A stretch of DNA of 50,355 bases from the NCBI RefSeq assembly GCF_030611305.1, contig NZ_JAUWQB010000018.1, positions 1-50,355 on the forward strand. Reading direction: 5' to 3'. A program made the translations under genes and the position numbers. Positions 1-9,620 of this stretch are shown piece after piece (within the stretch, counting starts at the first letter, position 1; every line of letters starts with the position of its first letter). Under the pieces are notes generated by a model, which searched no databases, had not been told where the DNA came from, and saw only the letters and a list, made by a program, of their open reading frames with translations. This DNA is from Desulfobacula sp. Lineage in GTDB: Bacteria > Desulfobacterota > Desulfobacteria > Desulfobacterales > Desulfobacteraceae.

Positions 1-1295
1 CTGGAGCGGAAGGCAAGCTCGATACCAGAGGCGATGCATCCAAGTTCGGCGGAGACTTTGCTGTGATGATCAAGGGTGTCAATGATACTCTCGATGCGAT
101 AATTGCTCCTCTGAATGTAGCTGCCGAGTATGTTGACCGTATCTCCAAGGGTGACATTCCCGAGAATATCACAGACGATTACAAGGGTGACTTCAACGAG
201 GTCAAGAACAACCTGAACCAGTGTGTCGATGCGCTAAAGTCACTGATTGAAGAAGATGGAGGAGCGGCTCTTGAGGCTGCGGCTAACAGGGATCTCACAG
301 TAAGTGTGAAACGAGAATACCAAGGCCTATACGCAAAAATGAAAGAAAATATCAATAAGATGATAGAGAGTCTGCACGAGGCACTCACCCAGGCCACAGT
401 GACAGCCGACCAGGTGGGTTCCGCATCCGGTCAGATCGCATCATCAAGCCAGCAACTGGCTGAAGGTTCTGCTGAACAGGCCTCGTCATTAGAGGAAACT
501 TCCTCTTCTCTTGAAGAAATGGCCTCCATGGTAAAGCAAAACGCCGACAACGCCAATCAGGCGAATACCCTGATGCGGGAGTCGAGTGGGGTCGTTAAAA
601 TCGCTACACAGTCCATGGGTGATCTTACCACATCAATGGAAGATATATCTAAGGCGAGCGAGGAGACGCAGAAAATAATAAAAACCATTGATGAAATCGC
701 CTTCCAGACCAATCTTCTTGCCTTGAATGCGGCTGTTGAAGCTGCCAGGGCGGGCGAGGCGGGCGCCGGATTTGCCGTGGTGGCGGAAGAGGTGCGAAAT
801 CTTGCAATGCGGTCTGCTGATGCTGCCAAGGACACGGCAGATCTTATTGAAGGCACCGTCAAAAAGGTCAAAGGCGGGTCAGACCTGGTCGAAAAGACCA
901 GTGAAGAATTCAACAAGGTAGCCGAAAGCTCCGGCAAGGTCAGCGTGCTCGTCGACGAGATTGATGTGGCCTCCAATGAGCAGTCCAAGGGAATTGATGA
1001 GGTTAACAAAGCTGTTGCCGAGATGGACAAGGTGACCCAGCAGAATGCGGCAAATGCTGAAGAGAGTGCTTCGGCCTCCGAGGAGATGAGCGGACAGGCA
1101 CAGGAACTCAACAGCATGCTTGCCTCTTTTAAGTTGAACGGGGGCGGGAATAGCAAAGGCAAACCTAAAAAGGTAACCGGAGCTGCTCCAAAGCCGAAGG
1201 TTCGCAATGTCAAAAAGACTGGGCAGAACGTGAATCCTGAAAACATAATCCCAATGGATAATGCTGCCAACGATGAGTTTTTTAAAGATTTCTAA
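1..1295 (+). CDS. Methyl-accepting chemotaxis protein, C-terminal part (5' end outside window)
   Basis: The reading frame is open from base 3, so this is the tail of a longer receptor; the first ATG at 63 is internal. The visible part starts with HAMP-like linker sequence ([20 protein letters not shown], a form I associate with multi-HAMP receptors). A long coiled coil follows, with Glu/Gln-rich methylation stretches ([13 protein letters not shown]). The very conserved signalling hairpin tip is present ([20 protein letters not shown] ... [12 protein letters not shown]), which contacts CheA and CheW. No membrane segment is visible in this part. The C-terminus ends in DEFFKDF after a flexible Lys/Pro-rich tail, which resembles the aromatic CheR-tethering peptides at receptor ends. 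It is followed at once by a strong terminator. The receptor role is certain; the ligand cannot be told. Confidence 0.95.
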   Translation, partial: GAEGKLDTRGDASKFGGDFAVMIKGVNDTLDAIIAPLNVAAEYVDRISKGDIPENITDDYKGDFNEVKNNLNQCVDALKSLIEEDGGAALEAAANRDLTVSVKREYQGLYAKMKENINKMIESLHEALTQATVTADQVGSASGQIASSSQQLAEGSAEQASSLEETSSSLEEMASMVKQNADNANQANTLMRESSGVVKIATQSMGDLTTSMEDISKASEETQKIIKTIDEIAFQTNLLALNAAVEAARAGEAGAGFAVVAEEVRNLAMRSADAAKDTADLIEGTVKKVKGGSDLVEKTSEEFNKVAESSGKVSVLVDEIDVASNEQSKGIDEVNKAVAEMDKVTQQNAANAEESASASEEMSGQAQELNSMLASFKLNGGGNSKGKPKKVTGAAPKPKVRNVKKTGQNVNPENIIPMDNAANDEFFKDF

Positions 1296-1305
1296 TCAAT
1301 AACCT

Positions 1306-1360
1306 GATCCCGGCTCCGCCCTTTCCCAAGTGAGGAAAGGGCGGAGCCGGGATCGTTTTC
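1306..1360 (+). terminator. Rho-independent terminator after the chemoreceptor gene
   Basis: A perfect 21-bp GC-rich inverted repeat (arms 1306-1326 and 1334-1354) has a 7-nt loop and is followed by GTTTTC. It lies 10 bp after the receptor stop codon and before the next gene's Shine-Dalgarno sequence at 1371. It should separate the receptor transcript from the genes downstream. Confidence 0.85.
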
Positions 1361-1387
1361 AACTTATCATAGGAGGTGCACCAACAG

Positions 1388-1993
1388 ATGGCTTTCACAT
1401 TTTTTTTCAGAGATCTTCCAGCCCTTCATGCGATCCGGGATCATGTGATCCCGGAGCTTAGAAAAAACCGCTATATTAATGCCTGGGATGCAGGGTGCGC
1501 TATGGGACCCGAACCATACTCCCTGGCCATTATCTTTAAGGAGGCCCTGGGGTACTACGAGTTTAAAAGGCTGAAAATATATGCCACAGACCTTGATGAA
1601 GAAAGCCATGAGTTTGGAAATATTATTGCAAAAGGGCTCTATCCGGAAGAAACAGTTAAAAGGATACCAAGGGATATCTTTGAAAAACATTTTTCAGCTA
1701 ACAATAAGCCCGGCCATTTCAAGATTGCAGACGAGATCATGCAATGTATTTCTTTTCAAAAACATGATCTGCGCACATTGAAGCCGATCCGTGATGATTT
1801 CGGCCTGATCGTCTGTAAAAATGTGCTGCTCCACCTGCAAGAGTCCGAGCGTATTGACGTTATCAAGATGTTCCATAAATCCCTTGCTCCCGGAGGATTC
1901 TTTGTAACAGAGCAGACACAGAAAATGCCCGTGACAACAGCCCGCCTGTTCAAGCAGGTAATCTCAAACGTGCAATTGTTTCGTAAAGTATAG
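1388..1993 (+). CDS. CheR-like SAM-dependent methyltransferase, catalytic domain only
   Basis: About 201 residues. It carries the CheR catalytic fold: an SAM-binding loop (DAGCAMGPEPYSLA, compare AGCSTGEEAYSLA in the full CheR at 3775), ATDLDEES as the acidic ribose-binding strand, and VCKNVLLHL with LAPGGFF late in the fold. It lacks the N-terminal helical CheR domain that helps recognise receptors. The usual GHSE ending is replaced by TEQTQ. An in-frame GTG at 1376 lies inside the Shine-Dalgarno AGGAGGTG (1371-1378), so ATG 1388 with a 9-nt spacer is chosen. It probably methylates glutamates on a receptor or another protein; the substrate is inferred from family membership only. The MBL gene follows 20 bp downstream. 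Confidence 0.8.
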   Translation: MAFTFFFRDLPALHAIRDHVIPELRKNRYINAWDAGCAMGPEPYSLAIIFKEALGYYEFKRLKIYATDLDEESHEFGNIIAKGLYPEETVKRIPRDIFEKHFSANNKPGHFKIADEIMQCISFQKHDLRTLKPIRDDFGLIVCKNVLLHLQESERIDVIKMFHKSLAPGGFFVTEQTQKMPVTTARLFKQVISNVQLFRKV

Positions 1994-2013
1994 TACGTGG
2001 TTGGAAAAAACAT

Positions 2014-2610
2014 ATGAAAATCATAAATCTTACAAGCAACAGCAATATATACACATCCAATGTTTATTTTCTTCTGGGTGATTGGAAGGCCATTGATGAC
2101 GTCAATACCCTTATCGACGTTGGCAGGGATTCTTCGATCATTGAGAAAATTAGACAGCTTGATACTGGCATAGGCAAGAAGAGGGTAGAAAAGGTAGTGT
2201 TGACCCACGGGCATTATGACCACGCAAGTCTTCTGCCGGTCATCAAAGATGAGTTTAACCCGGATGCCTATTCCTTTCATCCATTTAACGGGGTGAGCTA
2301 TGCCTTGAGGAATGGACAGGTACTGAAGCTGGCAGACAGGTGGTTCGAGGTCATACACACTCCGGGTCACACCAGTGATTCGATCTGTCTTTATTGTGCG
2401 GAAGAGGGCTCATTGTTTTCTGGTGATGCAGGCCTTATCGTTACTGCGATGGATGGCTCATACCAGGAAGCTTTTGTTAACGCCCTTGAAAGCATTGCGC
2501 GAAGGAATATCAAGGTAATCTACCCGGGGCACGGGAAGCCCATAACCAGACAGCCTAAGCAATTACTTTATAACTCTCTTGACAACATAAGAAAAAGCAA
2601 GATTTTTTAA
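2014..2610 (+). CDS. Metallo-beta-lactamase-fold metallohydrolase
   Basis: 198 residues. The zinc-binding signature HxHxDH is seen as THGHYDHAS. It is followed by a later metal histidine in HTPGHTSDS, the bridging Asp in FSGDAGL, and the terminal histidine in YPGHGKP. This is the layout of the glyoxalase-II-like or hydroxyacylglutathione-hydrolase-like branch. Such enzymes hydrolyse thioesters, lactones or phosphoesters; the sequence does not give the substrate. It is cytoplasmic, with no signal peptide. Only one base separates its stop from the start of the deacetylase gene, so the two are almost certainly co-translated. The pairing with a deacetylase and an acetyltransferase makes an acyl-thioester substrate an attractive guess, but it is only a guess. 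Confidence 0.85.
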   Translation: MKIINLTSNSNIYTSNVYFLLGDWKAIDDVNTLIDVGRDSSIIEKIRQLDTGIGKKRVEKVVLTHGHYDHASLLPVIKDEFNPDAYSFHPFNGVSYALRNGQVLKLADRWFEVIHTPGHTSDSICLYCAEEGSLFSGDAGLIVTAMDGSYQEAFVNALESIARRNIKVIYPGHGKPITRQPKQLLYNSLDNIRKSKIF

Positions 2611-2611
2611 A

Positions 2612-3373
2612 ATGAAAATTGTCTTCCATAATGATTACAAGGATTCAAGTTATGCCTCGGACCCTGCAGCCGCAGAAGGTAGAATGGAAAGCATAATGGA
2701 TCTTCTATCCAGACAAAAAGATTATTCCGTGATCAAACCAACAGCGGCTAAGATTGAAGATATTTTGCGGGTTCACGTAGAAGAACATGTGAGCCGCATC
2801 AAACAGGATGAAAAATTGTTTCGCATGGCACTCCTGTCGGCCGGCGGTGCCATAACTGCTGCCCAAATTGCTTTTGACGGAGAACCCACATTCGCATGTA
2901 TCCGGCCTCCGGGGCATCATGCCTCCAGTGCCTCATCCTGGGGATTCTGCTATTTCAACAACATTGGGATCTCTCTTTTGAAGCTCAGGTCGGAAGGCAA
3001 GATAAAAAGCGCATTCGTTCTGGATTTCGATGTACACACGGGAGACGGAAATAAGGACGTGCTTTCTGAATATCCGGAAATCAGAGTCTTTAATCCATTC
3101 TCAGGTGATAGAAAAGCCTATCTTGCGGAGATTGAAAAATTTTTAGCCGGAATCAACGGGATTGACATCATCGCTGCCTCGGCCGGCTTTGATACCTATG
3201 AAAAAGATTTCGGGAAAAAACTCAAAACGTTCGATTTCTATCTCATCGGCCGGCTGCTTAAAAAGTTTTCCAAAAAGTTGTGTAATGGTCGAAGATTTGC
3301 AGTACTTGAAGGGGGTTATTATCTACAGGATCTGGGTAAAAATGTACTTGCCTTTTGCCAGGGTTTTGAGTAA
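2612..3373 (+). CDS. HDAC-superfamily deacetylase (acetoin-utilization / acetylpolyamine-amidohydrolase type)
   Basis: 253 residues, short for the family (about 300-375). All catalytic landmarks are visible: the tandem histidines in RPPGHHA, the GFCYFNN loop, zinc ligands Asp and His in DFDVHTGDG, the third zinc-ligand Asp in SAGFDTY, and the transition-state Tyr in LEGGYY. The family removes acetyl groups from lysines or polyamines using zinc. The usual HHGNG segment reads HTGDG here, one of the few differences. It is tightly coupled to the MBL gene (1-bp gap) and is followed 15 bp later by a GNAT acetyltransferase. Together these could form a reversible acetylation pair beside chemotaxis genes. 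The enzyme class is well supported; the substrate is unknown. Confidence 0.9.
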   Translation: MKIVFHNDYKDSSYASDPAAAEGRMESIMDLLSRQKDYSVIKPTAAKIEDILRVHVEEHVSRIKQDEKLFRMALLSAGGAITAAQIAFDGEPTFACIRPPGHHASSASSWGFCYFNNIGISLLKLRSEGKIKSAFVLDFDVHTGDGNKDVLSEYPEIRVFNPFSGDRKAYLAEIEKFLAGINGIDIIAASAGFDTYEKDFGKKLKTFDFYLIGRLLKKFSKKLCNGRRFAVLEGGYYLQDLGKNVLAFCQGFE

Positions 3374-3388
3374 TCGGAAAATAAGTGA

Positions 3389-3712
3389 ATGAAAAAAAAA
3401 CTGAATATCAAGATGGAAAACATAAAACAAGGGGATTCAAGTTACTGCTGGGTAAACATTGAGCTTGGAAGCGCCCGGGTCGGCAAGGTCAGGATAAAAA
3501 AAATTTACAGCCGGCTTATAATTAAAAACATTAACATTTTTTCCGAGTTTGAAAAGCGCGGTTATGCAAGACAGACGATAGAGTTATTCAAGGAAACAGC
3601 CAGAGAAATTATTGCAGACAGAGTAAGAGACACAGCAAAAGGGTTCTGGGAGAAAATGGGATTTTTCGATGCTGGAGATGGAAATTACAGGTGGGTGCAC
3701 AAAGCGCGCTGA
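3389..3712 (+). CDS. Small GNAT-family N-acetyltransferase
   Basis: 107 residues, shorter than a typical GNAT domain (about 140-150), with the N-terminal part reduced. The acetyl-CoA-binding motif A is visible as EKRGYARQTIELFKE. The C-terminal strand shows the familiar AKGFWEKMGF ending, where the Tyr/Trp and Phe lie near the active site in this family. It would transfer acetyl from acetyl-CoA to an amine, of lysine, a protein N-terminus or a small molecule. It sits 15 bp after the HDAC-type gene and 62 bp before cheR, with the same orientation. It may be the forward arm of an acetylation cycle; this rests on context alone. Confidence 0.75.
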   Translation: MKKKLNIKMENIKQGDSSYCWVNIELGSARVGKVRIKKIYSRLIIKNINIFSEFEKRGYARQTIELFKETAREIIADRVRDTAKGFWEKMGFFDAGDGNYRWVHKAR

Positions 3713-3742
3713 AGACTATTCGACCAAACATGGGAGTGAATA

Positions 3743-3778
3743 ATGGGTTCGAAACTTGAGTTGGTTAGACGACGATGA
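3743..3778 (+). other. Possible 11-codon leader ORF coupled to cheR
   Basis: A mini reading frame (MGSKLELVRRR) begins 11 bp after a GGGAG Shine-Dalgarno-like run at 3731-3735. It ends in TGA overlapping the cheR ATG as ATGA (3775-3778). cheR itself has no clear ribosome site directly before its ATG, because that stretch is the mini-ORF. Translation of cheR may therefore depend on termination of this leader, or the mini-ORF may be the scar of a lost gene. No protein role is claimed. Confidence 0.35.
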
Positions 3779-4590
3779 CAGCCGAACTGAGAGATATTGA
3801 TTTTGGGAAGATAAGCCGTTTTGTTTATGAAAAATACGGAATCAATCTTCACGCCGGCAAAAAGGAGCTGGTGAAGGCTCGCTTAGGCAAGCGTTTGAGA
3901 GATGGAAATTTCAGGTCTTTTGCCGAATATTTTAGATTTGTTACAAAAAAAGAGGGGGCGGATGAACTGACCGTAATGATCGATTCCCTTTCAACGAATC
4001 TTACCAGTTTTTTCCGGGAGGACGCTCATTTCCATAGGTTCCGCAAGATTATACCCGGGATGGCAGGACCACTTTCTCACTATGGCCGTCTCAGAATATG
4101 GTGTGCCGGGTGTTCAACGGGCGAGGAAGCCTATTCCCTGGCTATGACATTAAAAGAAGCGTTAAACGGCCAAAATATTGATACACAAATACTGGCATCG
4201 GATATTTCCACGAAAGTGCTTAAAACCGCTATGGCAGGTGTTTATCCGAATGAGCGTGTCAAGAATATTCCCAATTCTTTACTTAGAAAATATTTTCAAA
4301 TCGGCCAGGAGGAATGGGAGGGATATTATCGGGTGAAAAAAGATATTAAAGATATTATAAAATTCATGAGGTTCAATCTTATGGAAAAGCCTCCTTTTAA
4401 TAATCCCTTTGACAGTATCTTCTGTAGAAATGTTATGATTTATTTTGATAAAGAAACTCAGGAAAAGCTGATCAACAGATTTTATGACTGCCTGAAAAAA
4501 GACGGGTGGTTGTTTATCGGACATTCCGAAAGCTTGACAGGCATGACGCATCCGTTTAAGTATGTTGAGCCAAGTGTTTATCGCAAATGA
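3775..4590 (+). CDS. cheR: Chemotaxis protein methyltransferase CheR
   Basis: 271 residues, full length for CheR. It has an N-terminal helical domain (about 1-75, with FVYEKYGINLHAGKKELV and LSTNLTSFFRE) and then the SAM-dependent methyltransferase domain. Motifs seen are WCAGCSTGEEAYSLA, the acidic strand LASDISTKVL, FCRNVMIYFD, and the closing FIGHSESL. CheR methylates glutamates of chemoreceptors using S-adenosylmethionine for adaptation and is opposed by CheB, found at 5967. The ATG overlaps the stop of a short leader ORF. It heads the run cheR-cheD-cheY-cheX-cheB-cheA. A perfect hairpin separates it from cheD. Confidence 0.95.
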   Translation: MTAELRDIDFGKISRFVYEKYGINLHAGKKELVKARLGKRLRDGNFRSFAEYFRFVTKKEGADELTVMIDSLSTNLTSFFREDAHFHRFRKIIPGMAGPLSHYGRLRIWCAGCSTGEEAYSLAMTLKEALNGQNIDTQILASDISTKVLKTAMAGVYPNERVKNIPNSLLRKYFQIGQEEWEGYYRVKKDIKDIIKFMRFNLMEKPPFNNPFDSIFCRNVMIYFDKETQEKLINRFYDCLKKDGWLFIGHSESLTGMTHPFKYVEPSVYRK

Positions 4591-4603
4591 AAGGTGGACT
4601 GAA

Positions 4604-4629
4604 GTTGTTTAGACCATAGTCTAAACAAC
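4604..4629 (+). promoter_or_regulatory. Perfect hairpin between cheR and cheD
   Basis: An 11-bp perfect inverted repeat (arms 4604-4614 GTTGTTTAGAC and 4619-4629) has a 4-nt loop. It is not followed by a T-run, so it is not a classic terminator. It could stabilise or process the mRNA between cheR and cheD, or be a DNA operator. The cheD start lies 18 bp downstream. Confidence 0.6.
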
Positions 4630-4647
4630 CTGAATGGATATAACTTT

Positions 4648-5130
4648 ATGAGCCGGATGATAGTAGGAATTTCAGATTTGAAGGCAAGTGGGAACGTTGA
4701 GGATATGTTGATTACGTATGCTCTGGGTTCATGTATCGCTGTCGCTGTTTATGATCCCACGGTAAAGGTGGGAGGGCTTTTGCATTTTATGCTTCCGAAT
4801 TCAAAGCTTGATTTGAATAAAGCCAAAGCAATTCCTGCAATGTTTGCAGATACCGGCATACCTCTTTTGTTCAAATCGTGTTACGGGTTGGGAGCTGAAA
4901 AAAAACGTATGATCGTAAAGATTGCCGGCGGGGCCAGCATCCTGGATAATTCAAACTATTTCCGGATCGGTCAGAAAAACATAACTGCTTTAAGGAAGAT
5001 ATTCTGGAAAAACGATGTGTTAATAGATGCCGAGGACACCGGCGGAGATCGCAACCGAACAGTTTCTCTCGATGTTTCTACCGGCAAAGTTGTTGTTAAA
5101 AAACCCAGCAATATTTTGCTGGAATTGTAA
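4648..5130 (+). CDS. cheD: Chemoreceptor glutamine deamidase CheD
   Basis: 160 residues, the usual CheD length. The catalytic cysteine lies in TYALGSCIAVAVYDP and the catalytic histidine in GGLLHFMLP, at the expected spacing. The later glycine-rich KIAGGASIL and DTGGDRNRTVSLDVSTG stretches are family hallmarks. CheD converts receptor glutamines to glutamates so that CheR and CheB can act, and in several bacteria its activity is tuned by a CheC or CheX-type partner. A CheX-like protein is encoded two genes downstream, so the same coupling is plausible here. The stop is 11 bp before the next gene, with GAGGGGG as its ribosome site. Confidence 0.93.
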   Translation: MSRMIVGISDLKASGNVEDMLITYALGSCIAVAVYDPTVKVGGLLHFMLPNSKLDLNKAKAIPAMFADTGIPLLFKSCYGLGAEKKRMIVKIAGGASILDNSNYFRIGQKNITALRKIFWKNDVLIDAEDTGGDRNRTVSLDVSTGKVVVKKPSNILLEL

Positions 5131-5520
5131 GAGGGGGTATCATGTCTTTTAATGTATTGATAGTGGATGATTCAAACTCAATGCGGGCTGTTATAAAGAA
5201 GGTTATTTCAATTTCAGGTTTTAAGATGGATCAATGCATTGAGGCCGGGAACGGAAAGGAAGCGTTGAAGGCGCTAACAGACAATTGGGTGGATGTAATT
5301 ATATCGGATATAAATATGCCGGAAATGAATGGTTTTGAATTATTAAAGAGTTTAAAAGATGATGATCTTTTAAAGAACATTCCCGTCATACTTATAAGCA
5401 CGGAAAGCAGTAAGGAGCGTATGCAGGATGCATTCAATCTGGGAGCAAAAGGTTTTATAAAAAAACCTTTTACTCCTGAAGCGGTTAAAAAAATTCTTTA
5501 TGAGGTCATAGGGGCAAGCA

Positions 5521-6998
<1,478 letters not shown>

Positions 6999-7001
6999 AT
7001 T

Positions 7002-9188
7002 ATGGAAAAATATGGCTCTTTGATGAATTTGATTGACGGCATGGCTTCAGACTTTTTATTTATTGACGGCAGAGAGATTGATGTGCCCACTGCGGGGAAG
7101 CTCCTTAATAACTTGGATGAATTGATAAAAGAAGCGAATAGCCAGAAGGTATTTCAGTTGAAAAACGTTGCCGGCGGTTTGAATTCACTTTTAGAAAAAA
7201 CTATTCTTGATGACATTGATGATAAAGAAGCAAGTTTTAATGTCCTTGAAAAAGGAATTGCCCTGATGCAGGAGATCGGTGAAAGTTTTAAGAACACCAA
7301 TGGTTACGAAGGTGATATTGAAAGTTTTATGGAGTCGATTGTCGCTCTTACGGGAGATCAACTACTGGAAGAAGTGGTGGAGGCTTATCAAGAGGAATCG
7401 CAACCGGCTGAAACTATTGAGGAGATACAGGATGACTCGCTGCTGAGGGATTTTATTGTTGAAGGTCTGGAATATATTGATGAGATTGAGGTAAATTTAT
7501 TGAATCTGGAGCAGGAGCCTGAAAATCTGGATTGCGTTAACGCTATCTTCAGACCGTTTCATTCCATCAAGGGGGTCGCCGGGTTTCTTAATTTAGAAAC
7601 GGTTTGTGATTTTGCCCATATTCTGGAGAACCTTCTGGACAGGATAAGAAATAAGGAATTATCGGTGACTTCCCGGCTTATAGATATAATTCTGGATGGA
7701 GCCGATGCCCTGAAGGCGCTGATTATTGAATTGAAAGAAAACATGGAAGGCAATCCCGGCGAACCTCTCGAAATTGACCTGCCTGCCTTGAAAAAAAGGA
7801 TAGAAAACGTTGAACAGGACGTCTCTGATGCGGTGGAAGTAAAAAGACTGGGTGAAATACTGGTCGAAGACGGCGCTATAACAGAGGAGAACCTGGAACA
7901 AGGGCTTGAGGTTGCGCAAGAATTGACTCCACCTAAAAAAATTGGAGAATCCCTGATATCTGAAGGCAAGGTTACTCCGAAGCAGGTATCACAGGCCCTG
8001 AGAAAACAGACAAAGCAGGTCGCAGATACTGCTGTGATAAGGGTAAATATAAAGAAGCTGGATGATTTAATCGATATGGTTGGTGAACTGGTCATTACCC
8101 AGGCGATGATCAGGCAAAACTCCTTTATTCTATCAAATTCCGATATAAGGTTAAGCAGAGATGTTTCCCGTCTGTCCAGTATCACATCGGAACTCCAAAG
8201 AACCTCTACCAGCTTAAGAATGGTGCCTATCAAGCAGACATTTCAGAGAACATCCCGTCTTATCAGGGATCTGTCCAGAGATACCGGAAAGCAGGTTGGT
8301 GTTGTAACTGAAGGTGAGGATACGGAAATAGACAGAAATATGGTGGAAGAGATATATAATCCGCTTGTACACATGGTACGAAATGCCGTAGATCACGGTA
8401 TAGATTCTTCGGAGGAGCGCATAAAGGCCGGTAAACCTGAAAAGGGTTTAATACAGCTCAAGGCCTTTCACAGAGGAGGTAATGTTGTCATCGAAATATC
8501 GGATGACGGAAAGGGGTTGGATAGGGATGTAATACTAAAAAAGGCTGTCGAGAAAAAACTCATCGATAGTTCACAGGATCTTTCGGATCAGGATATTTAT
8601 AAATTGATTTTTCTCCCCGGTTTCTCAACTGCTGCGAAGGTAACGGATATCTCCGGGCGGGGGGTCGGGATGGATGTAGTGAAACAGGCCGTGGTAAAAC
8701 TGCGGGGTAAAATAGAGATTGACAGCACTATTAATAAAGGCTCCACCTTTTCGCTCGGCTTTCCTCTTACCATGGCTATTATTGACGGTATGATTGTGAG
8801 GGTGGGCACTGAAAGATATATTATTCCTACCACCGCGATAAGACAGTTGTTACGTCCAGTGAAGAAATCTTATAACAACATAATCGGCAAGGGTGAAACG
8901 ATAAATGTGATGGGCAACCTTTTGCAGTTGGTAAGGTTGTATAAAATCTTCGATATAGAGCCTGAGCATAAAAATCCCTGGGATGCCATAGTGGTAGTGG
9001 TTGAATGTGAAAACAGCTCCAAGACCCTGATGGTTGATGAAATTTTAGGTGAAGAGGAAGTCGTTATCAAAAGCCTTGGTGAAAGTTTAAAAAATAGCAA
9101 AGGAGTTTCCGGCGGTGCTATCATGGGGGATGGTAATGTAGGATTGATATTGGACCCGGAAGGATTGTTTGAATTGAGTGAGGTGTAA
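7002..9188 (+). CDS. cheA: Chemotaxis histidine kinase CheA with an internal MshEN-like tandem repeat
   Basis: 728 residues. Residues 1-120 are helical and look like an HPt bundle without the histidine. A true HPt follows, with the phosphorylated His187 in RPFHSIKGVAGF. At residues 282-305 and 313-336 there are two 24-residue repeats (RLGEILVEDGAITEENL... and KIGESLISEGKVTPKQV...QALRKQ) matching the MshEN-type pattern. The dimerisation helices start near 345. The ATPase domain shows the N box VRNAVDHGID (about 457), DDGKGLD (about 500), FLPGFSTA and GRGVGMD. The CheW-like domain starts near 590. No P2 CheY-docking domain is recognisable. CheA phosphorylates CheY and CheB in response to receptor arrays. 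The gene starts 3 bp after cheB. Confidence 0.95.
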   Translation: MEKYGSLMNLIDGMASDFLFIDGREIDVPTAGKLLNNLDELIKEANSQKVFQLKNVAGGLNSLLEKTILDDIDDKEASFNVLEKGIALMQEIGESFKNTNGYEGDIESFMESIVALTGDQLLEEVVEAYQEESQPAETIEEIQDDSLLRDFIVEGLEYIDEIEVNLLNLEQEPENLDCVNAIFRPFHSIKGVAGFLNLETVCDFAHILENLLDRIRNKELSVTSRLIDIILDGADALKALIIELKENMEGNPGEPLEIDLPALKKRIENVEQDVSDAVEVKRLGEILVEDGAITEENLEQGLEVAQELTPPKKIGESLISEGKVTPKQVSQALRKQTKQVADTAVIRVNIKKLDDLIDMVGELVITQAMIRQNSFILSNSDIRLSRDVSRLSSITSELQRTSTSLRMVPIKQTFQRTSRLIRDLSRDTGKQVGVVTEGEDTEIDRNMVEEIYNPLVHMVRNAVDHGIDSSEERIKAGKPEKGLIQLKAFHRGGNVVIEISDDGKGLDRDVILKKAVEKKLIDSSQDLSDQDIYKLIFLPGFSTAAKVTDISGRGVGMDVVKQAVVKLRGKIEIDSTINKGSTFSLGFPLTMAIIDGMIVRVGTERYIIPTTAIRQLLRPVKKSYNNIIGKGETINVMGNLLQLVRLYKIFDIEPEHKNPWDAIVVVVECENSSKTLMVDEILGEEEVVIKSLGESLKNSKGVSGGAIMGDGNVGLILDPEGLFELSEV

Positions 9189-9209
9189 AAAAACGATGGG
9201 AGTATGGTT

Positions 9210-9596
9210 ATGAACATTGATAAGAATATAAAAATACTGTTGGTTGATGATTTTGCCACAATGAGGAAGGTCATTAAAAATCTCTTAAAACAGTCCGGGT
9301 ATAATAATATCGTTGAGGCCGAGGATGGTGTAGAGGCCTTGAAGGTGCTGAAATCAGAAAAGGTGGATTTTATTGTTTCCGACTGGAACATGCCCAACAT
9401 GACAGGCATTGAACTTCTAAAGGCCGTGAGGGCAGATAGTGACCTTTCCGGTTTGCCGTTTCTGATGGTTACAGCGGAAGGCCTTAAGGAAAACGTTGTG
9501 GTGGCGGTTAAGGCGGGTGTCAGTAATTATATTGTAAAACCTTTTACTGCTGAAGTCCTGAATGAAAAGATTAAAAAAATCATAGAAAAACTATAA
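9210..9596 (+). CDS. cheY: Chemotaxis response regulator CheY (second copy)
   Basis: 128 residues, one receiver domain of canonical CheY length. It shows [20 protein letters not shown], the phospho-Asp in [23 protein letters not shown] and VKPFTAEVL, all very close to the classic motor-binding CheY. ATG 9204 is only 2 bp from the GGGAG ribosome site, so ATG 9210 with normal spacing is chosen. It lies 21 bp after cheA, so CheA is the expected phosphodonor. Of the two CheY proteins here, this one is the better candidate for motor control. Confidence 0.93.
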   Translation: MNIDKNIKILLVDDFATMRKVIKNLLKQSGYNNIVEAEDGVEALKVLKSEKVDFIVSDWNMPNMTGIELLKAVRADSDLSGLPFLMVTAEGLKENVVVAVKAGVSNYIVKPFTAEVLNEKIKKIIEKL

Positions 9597-9620
9597 GAAC
9601 GGGGTCTGAAGGAGACAAGG

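Noticed and set aside
557-1270. Long open frame on the - strand opposite the chemoreceptor
   Set aside because: It lies fully within a highly conserved receptor frame, has a Ser/Ala/Leu-rich random composition and no ribosome site; it is a coding shadow. Other antisense frames in the window were dropped for the same reason.
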